Shown in pieces: positions 1 to 5,787 of a stretch of 5,787 nt of DNA. Made by a program: the position numbers and the translations under genes. The notes beneath the pieces were generated by a model that saw only the letters and a program-made list of their open reading frames with translations, was not told the DNA's origin and did not search any database. The first letter of the stretch is position 1. The number at the start of each line of letters is the position of its first letter. This DNA is from Planctomycetota bacterium (GTDB taxonomy: Bacteria > Planctomycetota > MHYJ01 > JACPRB01). The stretch lies in NCBI GenBank assembly GCA_016200125.1, contig JACQFK010000083.1, positions 1 to 5,787 of the forward strand, read 5' to 3'.

Positions 1-452
1 CGAAAGCGACGGTCGGCGCGCTCTGGATCATCCTCATCATCGCGGCGCTCTTCGTCGCCGTGATCCTCCCCCGCCTCCGCCGCCGGCGCGACGGGCCGCA
101 GGAGACGCTCGGCAGCTTCGGCGCCTCCGCTGGCGGCGCTCGCGAAGAGCTCGAGCGGCTGCTCACGGAGATCCAGGATCTCTCCCGCGAGCACATCGCC
201 CGGCTCGACACCAAGATCCGCATGCTCAACCAGCTGCTGCTGGAATGCGACCAGAAGAAGCGCGAGCTCGAAGCGCTGCTCGGGAAAACCCCGTCTGCGG
301 AAAAATCCGCGCCGGCGCCGCGCCCCGCCAATCCCCTCCACGACCAGGTCTACTCCCTGCAGGATTCGGGAAAGGAGATCCTTGACATCTGCGCCGCGAC
401 GGGGCTCGAGAAGGGGGAGGTCGAATTAATCCTCGGTCTCCGCAGGATGTAG
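1..452 (+). CDS. Membrane-anchored coiled-coil protein, DUF2802/DUF6115 (SwrB)-like, 5'-partial
   Basis: The reading frame is open from the left edge (first whole codon at position 3, 149 visible codons) to TAG at 450-452, so the start lies upstream. The GTG at 60 is not a credible start, because the codons before it encode a hydrophobic helix (visible residues about 3-23, with WIILIIAALFVAVIL) that is followed directly by RLRRRR, a single membrane anchor with a cytoplasmic positive flank. Residues about 46-95 are rich in E, L, K and R with heptad-like spacing, as in a coiled coil. A P/A-rich linker then leads to a C-terminal helical segment (about 113-149) containing EILDICAATGLEKGEVELIL. 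That segment has the look of the HTH-like tail of DUF2802 and DUF6115 proteins. Bacillus SwrB, a flagellar assembly factor, has this overall plan: N-terminal anchor, coiled coil, short C-terminal motif. The family link is by remembered pattern and the function here is unknown. No flagellar gene is visible beside it. The gene ends 65 bp before the phosphoesterase. Confidence 0.75.
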   Translation, partial: KATVGALWIILIIAALFVAVILPRLRRRRDGPQETLGSFGASAGGAREELERLLTEIQDLSREHIARLDTKIRMLNQLLLECDQKKRELEALLGKTPSAEKSAPAPRPANPLHDQVYSLQDSGKEILDICAATGLEKGEVELILGLRRM

Positions 453-480
453 AAGCGATGCTCTTCGAATCCTCTCCTCC

Positions 481-508
481 TTGATTTGCGCCCTCTCCGT
501 GCTAGACT
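481..508 (+). promoter_or_regulatory. Sigma70-like extended -10 promoter for the metallophosphoesterase
   Basis: TTGATT at 481-486 (4 of 6 to the -35 consensus) is followed after 16 bp by TAGACT at 503-508 (4 of 6 to TATAAT), with TG at 500-501 giving an extended -10 (TGC-TAGACT). The -10 ends only 9 nt before the ATG at 518. Transcription would therefore begin within a few bases of the start codon and give a leaderless or nearly leaderless mRNA. The only Shine-Dalgarno-like bases, AAGG at 509-512, would then lie upstream of or at the transcript start. This is a pattern match only. Confidence 0.45.
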
Positions 509-517
509 AAGGTCCAC

Positions 518-1285
518 ATGAGTAACAAGAAGGTCGCCCTGATTTCCGACCTCCACTCCAACATCGAGGCGCTCGAAGCGGTCCTGAAGGACATCAACTC
601 CCAGGGCGTCGAGAACGTGTTCTGCCTGGGCGACCTGATCGGCTACGGGCCCAACCCGCGCGAGATGATCCGCCACGCGTTCAACTGGTCCTTCTCCCTG
701 CGCGGCAACCACGAGGACGCCCTGCTCTTCCTCGCGCTCGACTTCAACCCCGAGGCCGCGCAGGCGATCGACTGGACCCGCAACCAGCTCAACGACATCT
801 CGGCCGCCAAGGAAGAGAACCACAAGATGTGGAATTACCTGGGCGACCTGCCCGACATCAAGGAGGACGACGGCGTCACCTACCTCCACGCCTCGCCCCG
901 CAACCGCACCAAGGAGTACGTGCGGCCCCACGACGTCCAGGACAAGGAGAAGATGGAGGAGATCTTCTCCATGATCAAGCACGCCTGCTTCTGCGGCCAC
1001 ACGCACGAGCCCGGCGTCTTCACCGAGGACTTCAAGTTCTACCCGCCCCGCGCCTTCGCCAACAAGGTGAAGCTCAGCGACGGGCGCAAGTACTACGTCA
1101 ACATCGGTTCCGTGGGCCAGCCCCGCGACCGCGACACCCGCTCCTGCTACGTGATCTGGGATCCCGAGACGCAGGTGGTGGAGTTCCGCCGGGTGGAGTA
1201 CGACTACCGGAAGACGATGGACAAGATCTACGCGATCAAGCAGATCCCGCGCCGCTTCGGCGAGCGCCTCGAAGTCGGCCGCTAG
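518..1285 (+). CDS. Calcineurin-like metallophosphoesterase
   Basis: A complete 255-residue protein. All metal-ligand motifs of the calcineurin-like phosphoesterase superfamily are visible in order: D11-x-H13 (DLHSN), G38-D39 (GDLIGYGPNP), G63-N64-H65-E66, H124 (YLHASP) and G160-H161-T162-H163. The family hydrolyses phosphomono- or phosphodiesters with a two-metal centre, and the substrate cannot be told from the sequence. The GYGPNP extension after the GD motif, and the later NIGSVGQPRDRD (195-206) with an aromatic/acidic C-terminus (VEFRRVEYDY), are typical of the small single-domain YfcE/MJ0936-like cytosolic group. There is no signal peptide or membrane segment. The ATG at 518 is well supported, because the first catalytic motif begins ten residues in and little room exists for another start. 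The gene follows the coiled-coil gene by 65 bp but seems to have its own promoter. It ends 2 bp from the oppositely oriented lipoprotein gene. ApaH/PrpE-like nucleotide hydrolase activity is possible but unproven. Confidence 0.95.
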   Translation: MSNKKVALISDLHSNIEALEAVLKDINSQGVENVFCLGDLIGYGPNPREMIRHAFNWSFSLRGNHEDALLFLALDFNPEAAQAIDWTRNQLNDISAAKEENHKMWNYLGDLPDIKEDDGVTYLHASPRNRTKEYVRPHDVQDKEKMEEIFSMIKHACFCGHTHEPGVFTEDFKFYPPRAFANKVKLSDGRKYYVNIGSVGQPRDRDTRSCYVIWDPETQVVEFRRVEYDYRKTMDKIYAIKQIPRRFGERLEVGR

Positions 1286-1287
1286 GC

Positions 1288-1833
1288 CTACCGGCCCCCG
1301 CCCTGCGGGCCCTTGTAGTTGTCGATCTTCCAGCCGTCGCGCTCGTAGACCATCCCGTAGAGCTCCGGCGGACCGCCCGGCGAGCTCTTCACCACGACGG
1401 TGACGCCCGAGTTGTCGCCGTAGACGCTGGTGACCTCGGCCCGGGACAGGCCGTCCCGGATGGATTGCGCCTCGCGGATGAAGTACTCGCGGAACATCTG
1501 GACGAACGACGGATGGTAGAGCACGGTCGCCTGGGCCGGCTCGTCGCGTCCGTTCCCGTGCTTGAGCGCCACGCCCCACCAGAGATCGAGCGCCGTCCGC
1601 GGCGAGCCGCTCAGGTCGCCCCGCCACCGGCGCGCGATCGGGTCGTTCTCCTGGAGCCGCAGATAGAGCCACTCCGACTTGTAGGCGTCCGAGAACGCCG
1701 CGACCGTCTTCTCGGCGTCGCCGGCCATGGCCGACTTCATCCACGCCTCCAGCGCCTGGCGCGCGTAGTCGTTCTGCGTCGGCGGCTGCGCGCAGGAGGC
1801 CAGCAGCAGCATCAGCGCGGCAATTCTTTTCAC
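1288..1833 (-). CDS. Small predicted lipoprotein with NTF2-like features
   Basis: A 181-residue protein read from GTG at 1833 to TAG at 1290-1288. The N-terminus is a short lipoprotein signal: KR, a hydrophobic run (IAALMLLLA) and the lipobox L11-A12-S13-C14. Position +2 is Ala, so if the cell is a diderm with a Lol system the outer membrane is the likelier destination. The GTG start is chosen because a strong GGAGG (complement of 1840-1844) lies 6 nt upstream. The start also overlaps the hisS stop as GTGA (1830-1833), a typical translational-coupling arrangement. Later in-frame ATGs would destroy the signal peptide. The mature part begins with a helix (YARQALEAWMKSAMAGDAEK) and ends in strand-like segments, GVTVVVKSS and LYGMVYERDGWKIDNYK. 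This order resembles NTF2-like/SnoaL-like folds, where a small domain binds ligands or partners. That fold is an inference, no catalytic motif is recognised, and the function is unknown. Confidence 0.82.
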   Translation of the reverse strand: MKRIAALMLLLASCAQPPTQNDYARQALEAWMKSAMAGDAEKTVAAFSDAYKSEWLYLRLQENDPIARRWRGDLSGSPRTALDLWWGVALKHGNGRDEPAQATVLYHPSFVQMFREYFIREAQSIRDGLSRAEVTSVYGDNSGVTVVVKSSPGGPPELYGMVYERDGWKIDNYKGPQGGGR

Positions 1834-3080
1834 GGATTCCCTCCCTGGAGCTTGCGGACGGCCTCGTCGAGCGGCACCGTCTGCTCGGTCCCGTCCTTCA
1901 TGTCCTTGAGCTTGACGGCGCCCTTCGCCGCCTCGTCCGGGCCGATGAACAGAGCATACCTTGCGCCCGACTTGTTTGCGCTCCTCATCTGCGCCTTCAC
2001 GCTGCGCGCCTCGAAGTCGAGGTCGCCCGAAAGGCCGGCCCGGCGCAGCGCGACGACGATCCGGAACACCTCTTCGCGGGCCACGTCGCCCGCGGCGATC
2101 GCGTAGAAATCCGGCAGGGGGGCGGCCGCCTCGCCGCCCATCGCGAGCAGGATGCGCTCGACGCCCGCCGCGAAGCCGACCGAGCCGACGTCGGGGCCGC
2201 CCATGCTGCCCACGAGCGTGTCGTAGCGCCCGCCGCCCGCCAGCGCGTTCTGCGCGCCCAGCGCCGACGAGCTGAACTCGTAGACCGTCCGCGTGTAATA
2301 GTCGAGCCCGCGCACGATGCGGGGATCGATCCGGTACGGCACCGCGCAGGCCTGCAGCGCCTTCTCCACGACGGCCATGTGGTCCTTGCACTTCTGGCAG
2401 GTGTGGTCGATGGCGCGCGGCAGGTTCTGGGTCTTCTCGGCGTCGACCTTGCAGTCGAGGATGCGGAACACGTTGCGCTCGAAGCGCCGCTTGCAGTTCT
2501 CGTCCAGCGTGGGCAGGATCGGCCGGATCGCCTCCTTGAGCACCTGCCGGTAGCCGTCGCGGCAGTCGCCGCAGCCGATCGAGTTGACGCGCAGCTCCCA
2601 GGCCGTCACGCCCACCGCCTTGAGGATCTCCGCGAAGAGGACCATGGTCTCGGCGTCCACGAGCGGATCGGGCGACCCGACGGCCTCGACGCCGATCTGC
2701 GTGAACTGCCGGTAGCGCCCCTTCTGGGGCCGCTCCTTGCGGAAAGCGGGCCCGAGATACCACACTTTCCAGAAGTTCTTCTTGGCGAAGAGCCCCTGCT
2801 CGATGAGCGCGCGGATCGTCCCGGGCGTCAGCTCGGGCCGGAGCGAGTAGGTCCCCTTCTTGTCCTCCGGGTCGCCGAAGGTGAACATCTCCTTCTCGAC
2901 GATGTCCGTCGTCTCCCCGCTCGACTTGTGGAAGAGCGCCGTGTACTCGAAGATCGGCGTGCGGACCTCCTCGTAGCCGAACCTCGCGAAGGTGTCGCGC
3001 GCCGCCTTCTCGAGCCGGTTCCAGAGGACGACCTGGTCGGGCGTGATGTCCTTCGTCCCCTCCGGCGCCTGGAAATTCAT
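1830..3080 (-). CDS. hisS: Histidyl-tRNA synthetase (HisRS)
   Basis: A 416-residue class IIa aminoacyl-tRNA synthetase, close to the usual bacterial length, that charges tRNA-His in the cytoplasm. The start ATG at 3080 gives MNFQAPEGTKD, the standard HisRS opening, and there is no in-frame start just upstream. Motif 1 lies around 39-56 (VRTPIFEYTALFHKSSGE). RPELTP is at 81-86. Motif 2 is FRKERPQKGRYRQFTQ (113-128). The histidine-specific HisA loop is RGLDYYT (257-263), with R257 matching the catalytic arginine of the family. GGGRYD and the motif 3 region GFAAGVERI follow, and then an HGTP anticodon-binding domain occupies about the last 90 residues. An insertion between motifs 2 and 3 carries six cysteines (170, 173, 196, 210, 228, 231) with two C-x2-C pairs, which looks like a zinc-knuckle-type HisRS insertion. 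The stop overlaps the lipoprotein start by 4 bp, so the two form an operon with hisS first. There is no clear Shine-Dalgarno before the ATG. Confidence 0.98.
   Translation of the reverse strand: MNFQAPEGTKDITPDQVVLWNRLEKAARDTFARFGYEEVRTPIFEYTALFHKSSGETTDIVEKEMFTFGDPEDKKGTYSLRPELTPGTIRALIEQGLFAKKNFWKVWYLGPAFRKERPQKGRYRQFTQIGVEAVGSPDPLVDAETMVLFAEILKAVGVTAWELRVNSIGCGDCRDGYRQVLKEAIRPILPTLDENCKRRFERNVFRILDCKVDAEKTQNLPRAIDHTCQKCKDHMAVVEKALQACAVPYRIDPRIVRGLDYYTRTVYEFSSSALGAQNALAGGGRYDTLVGSMGGPDVGSVGFAAGVERILLAMGGEAAAPLPDFYAIAAGDVAREEVFRIVVALRRAGLSGDLDFEARSVKAQMRSANKSGARYALFIGPDEAAKGAVKLKDMKDGTEQTVPLDEAVRKLQGGNP
1834..1844 (-). promoter_or_regulatory. Strong Shine-Dalgarno for the coupled lipoprotein gene
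   Basis: Read on the minus strand, GGAGG (complement of 1840-1844, inside GGGAGGGAATCC) sits 6 nt before the GTG at 1833 and lies within the last codons of hisS. It decides the GTG as the start. It is also the only textbook ribosome binding site before any complete gene in the window. Confidence 0.7.
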
Positions 3081-3087
3081 GCGCGGG

Positions 3088-3116
3088 ATATTAACTTCTT
3101 TCCACTTGGCCCGCAA
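3088..3116 (-). promoter_or_regulatory. Candidate hisS promoter
   Basis: On the minus strand TTGCGG (complement of 3111-3116, 3 of 6) is followed after exactly 17 bp by TAATAT (complement of 3088-3093, 4 of 6). The -10 ends 7 nt before the hisS ATG, which would place the transcript start at or next to the A of the ATG. The AT-rich patch 3086-3100 stands out in an otherwise very GC-rich window. The match is modest and the call rests on position as much as on sequence. Confidence 0.38.
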
Positions 3117-3127
3117 AGGGATATCAC
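3099..3127 (+). promoter_or_regulatory. Candidate promoter for the RDD-domain gene
   Basis: TTTCCA (3099-3104, 4 of 6) and TATCAC (3122-3127, 4 of 6) are separated by 17 bp, and the -10 ends 7 nt before the ATG at 3135. No Shine-Dalgarno lies in the seven bases between. The element interleaves with the opposite-strand hisS promoter: each -35 falls inside the other's spacer. Confidence 0.35.
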
Positions 3128-3134
3128 TGAGACG

Positions 3135-4670
3135 ATGCCCCAGCCGCCGAAGCCCCCCGCCGTTTCGCCCTTCTACGAGCGCAAGCGGAAGCTCGCCTAC
3201 CACTTCGCCTGGCTGAGCATGACCTTCCTCCTCATCCAGCTCTTCCTCGGCTCGCTCCTCGAGTTCGTCAGCCACCCCCGCGCCACCGTCTCCGAAAGCG
3301 GCGTCTGCCTCCTCCACCGCTGCCTCACCCAGGACGACGCCGACGGCTCCCGCCTCCTCATCCTCGACGCCGCCATGAAGGCGCCCGAGGGCTCCCTCCG
3401 CCTCCTCGACACCGCCACCGCCGTCCTGCCCGAGGGCCGCGAGATCACCGTCTTCCACGGCGCCCGCGTCTCCCTCATGACCGACCGGCGGGTCACCCGC
3501 AACTCCGACCTCGGCCAGAAGTGGGACGTGCTGGGCGCCGTCCCCGATCCCGGCCGCGCCGGCGCCTGGCTCTTCGGCTGTAACGAGGGCATGATCGTCG
3601 CCCGCCGGCGCGAGAACGGAAAATGGGGCGCCGAGATTCCGATCGTCAAGTCGGGCCTCGTGGACCGGCTGTCGGCCTCGATGGACGGGAGCGCCGGTCC
3701 GCTCGTCGCCTGGCGCGAGCGCGGCTCCCCCCTCGTGAGAAGCGCCGTCTTCGACGGCGCGGCGTTCGCGCCCCGGCCCGACTTCAGCGTCGGCGCCGTC
3801 CAGCACTGGGACACGGCGCTCTCCCGCGGCCGCGTCCTCCTCGCCACTTACGACCGCGACGACCGCAGCTTCAAGTACGTCACCCTCCGCCTCGAGTGCT
3901 GCGCGGGCTGCCCGGCCCCCGTCGCCCAGCGCAAAATCGCCTTCAGCGACGCGGTCCTCCTCCTCGGCCGCAAGGTGACCGGCCTCGCGGCCGCGCTCAC
4001 GGGCGACCGGCTCCGCTTCTTCGTGACGCGGACGACCACGGTCATGACGGGATCGATCCCGCTGGAGACGCTGCAGGCCGAACCGGCGGCGCGGCTCATC
4101 TCGATCGCCGTCGATCCGCTCTGGCGCAACATCGCCGGCGCCGTCGCCCCCACCCTGCTCTTCTTCTTCTCCTGCTCCCTCGTGTTCCTGGGCCTGACCC
4201 TGCTCCGCGAGCGCGGCCGGATCGCGTCGGAGAAGGCGGACTCCCCGCCACCCCCGGGTCCTCCCGTGGCGGGGATCCTGCCGCGCGCGATGGCCTACGT
4301 CCTGGACCTGGTCCTCCTCTTCCCCGCCTTCCTGGCCGCGGCCGGGCTGCTGGCCGTTTCGCTCGACGACATGGACGACCCCCACTACCTGACCCTGATG
4401 GCCGTGATCGCCGGCGTGGAGATGGCCTATCACTTCGTCATGGAATGGGCGCTCGGCTGGACGCTGGGCAAGAAGATCCTCGGGCTTCGCGTGACGGAAA
4501 TGAACGGCTCGCGGCTCACGTTCCGGGGCGCGCTGATCCGCAACCTGGCCCGACTGCTCGACGCCCAGGTGCCCTTCGGCATGATCCTCGGACTGGCGCT
4601 GATGATCAAGACCAAGCGCCGTCAGCGGCTGGGCGATGTGGCGGGCCGCACGATGGTCATCCAGGAGTAG
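3135..4670 (+). CDS. RDD-family membrane protein with large extracytoplasmic domain
   Basis: A 511-residue protein. A basic N-terminus (ERKRK, 15-19) precedes membrane segment 1 (about 24-45). Residues 46-330 form a soluble region that the positive-inside rule puts outside the cytoplasm. It contains recurring strand-rich units such as MIVARRRENGKWG, LVAWRERGS and RVLLATYDRDDRS, suggestive of a beta-propeller-like fold (inference). It also holds cysteines 58, 63, 149 and a C255-C256-x2-C259 cluster. Membrane segment 2 (333-357) leads to cytoplasmic RERGR and a proline-rich linker (SPPPPGPP, 370-377). The RDD domain follows, with R384 and D391 in the first helix, GWTLGKKILGLRV (441-453), D476 and the closing RRQRLGDVAGRTMVI. 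RDD domains are membrane domains usually proposed to work in transport, and a few are tied to ion exchange, but a specific role cannot be given here. The ATG at 3135 is preferred, since the next Met (29) would cut the first anchor. The gene is divergent from hisS and convergent with ahcY. Confidence 0.87.
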   Translation: MPQPPKPPAVSPFYERKRKLAYHFAWLSMTFLLIQLFLGSLLEFVSHPRATVSESGVCLLHRCLTQDDADGSRLLILDAAMKAPEGSLRLLDTATAVLPEGREITVFHGARVSLMTDRRVTRNSDLGQKWDVLGAVPDPGRAGAWLFGCNEGMIVARRRENGKWGAEIPIVKSGLVDRLSASMDGSAGPLVAWRERGSPLVRSAVFDGAAFAPRPDFSVGAVQHWDTALSRGRVLLATYDRDDRSFKYVTLRLECCAGCPAPVAQRKIAFSDAVLLLGRKVTGLAAALTGDRLRFFVTRTTTVMTGSIPLETLQAEPAARLISIAVDPLWRNIAGAVAPTLLFFFSCSLVFLGLTLLRERGRIASEKADSPPPPGPPVAGILPRAMAYVLDLVLLFPAFLAAAGLLAVSLDDMDDPHYLTLMAVIAGVEMAYHFVMEWALGWTLGKKILGLRVTEMNGSRLTFRGALIRNLARLLDAQVPFGMILGLALMIKTKRRQRLGDVAGRTMVIQE

Positions 4671-4702
4671 GTACCAGGGGTGGCCCTTGGTACCGGGTAC
4701 CC
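4670..4702. terminator. GGTACC-based hairpin between convergent RDD gene and ahcY
   Basis: GGTACCAGGG (4670-4679) pairs with CCCTTGGTACC (4684-4694), leaving a 4-nt loop (GTGG) and one bulged T. Directly after it comes the perfect palindrome GGGTACCC (4695-4702), so GGTACC occurs three times in 32 bp. The hairpin starts on the last base of the RDD-gene stop codon and ends 12 bp from the ahcY stop codon. It could stop or protect the 3' ends of transcripts from both sides. Neither strand has a following T-run, so it is not a classical intrinsic terminator. The structure is certain but the function is inferred. Confidence 0.5.
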
Positions 4703-4705
4703 TGC

Positions 4706-5787
<1,082 letters not shown>

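Noticed and set aside
453..517. Terminator after the coiled-coil gene
   Set aside because: Only GAAG/CTTC, a 4-bp pairing near 453-470, is present, with no T-tract, so it is too weak to call.
350..1744. A 464-codon open frame on the minus strand, antisense to the phosphoesterase and the coiled-coil gene
   Set aside because: It is an artefact of high GC. Its translation is low-complexity and rich in V, R, G and L, with no motif, and it lies over a gene with all its catalytic motifs intact.
829..2106. A 425-codon plus-strand frame across the phosphoesterase, lipoprotein and hisS genes
   Set aside because: It runs through three well-supported genes in other frames or strands. Its translation is R/P/A-rich with no recognisable domain.
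2379..3134. Upstream extension of the RDD-gene frame on the plus strand
   Set aside because: It is antisense to hisS with no motif. The RDD protein has a proper start at 3135 followed by a membrane anchor.
3255..3475. Strong pyrimidine-rich, C-ending codon run at the 5' part of the RDD gene as a sign of horizontal transfer
   Set aside because: The preference for GCC, CTC and CGC codons is compatible with the rest of this GC-rich window, and the second half of the same gene is less skewed without any sharp boundary.
3081..4433. Upstream extension of the hisS frame on the minus strand, which could suggest a large N-terminal fusion on HisRS
   Set aside because: The extension is antisense to the RDD gene, is composed of E/G/A/V-rich filler and has no start next to a ribosome site. 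Normal HisRS begins exactly at the ATG at 3080.

Overview
This is a GC-rich bacterial chromosomal segment holding six protein genes packed almost without gaps. No RNA gene, mobile element, CRISPR array or phage gene was found, and no stretch of 300 bases lacks a gene. The lipobox protein and a bacterial-type HisRS point to a bacterium. The phylum cannot be fixed from this window. The metallophosphoesterase subtype, the archaeal/Thermotoga-like S-adenosylhomocysteine hydrolase and the apparent scarcity of Shine-Dalgarno leaders would fit a Planctomycetota-, Acidobacteriota- or candidate-phylum-like genome, but this is a weak inference.

Layout, left to right. (1) Positions 1-452 (+): the 3' part of a small membrane-anchored coiled-coil protein with a DUF2802/DUF6115 (SwrB)-like C-terminus. 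(2) 518-1285 (+): a complete calcineurin-like metallophosphoesterase behind a compact extended -10 promoter. (3) 1288-1833 (-): a small predicted lipoprotein with an NTF2-like look, translationally coupled by a GTGA overlap to (4) 1830-3080 (-): hisS, histidyl-tRNA synthetase. (5) 3135-4670 (+): a five-segment membrane protein with a large, probably extracytoplasmic and propeller-like domain followed by an RDD domain, transcribed divergently from hisS across a 54-bp gap. (6) 4706-5787 (-): most of ahcY, the archaeal/Thermotoga-type S-adenosylhomocysteine hydrolase, whose 5' end lies outside the window.

The genes form two convergent junctions (1285/1288 and 4670/4706) and one divergent junction (3080/3135). 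The second convergent junction holds a hairpin built from GGTACC repeats. HisRS and AhcY are housekeeping enzymes (tRNA charging and the methyl cycle). The other four are accessory or envelope proteins with no demonstrable joint pathway. I see no convincing undescribed multi-gene system here. The most interesting signals are the promoter-like -10 elements placed 7-9 nt before three start codons (possible leaderless mRNAs), the interleaved divergent hisS/RDD promoters, and the cysteine-bearing RDD fusion protein.
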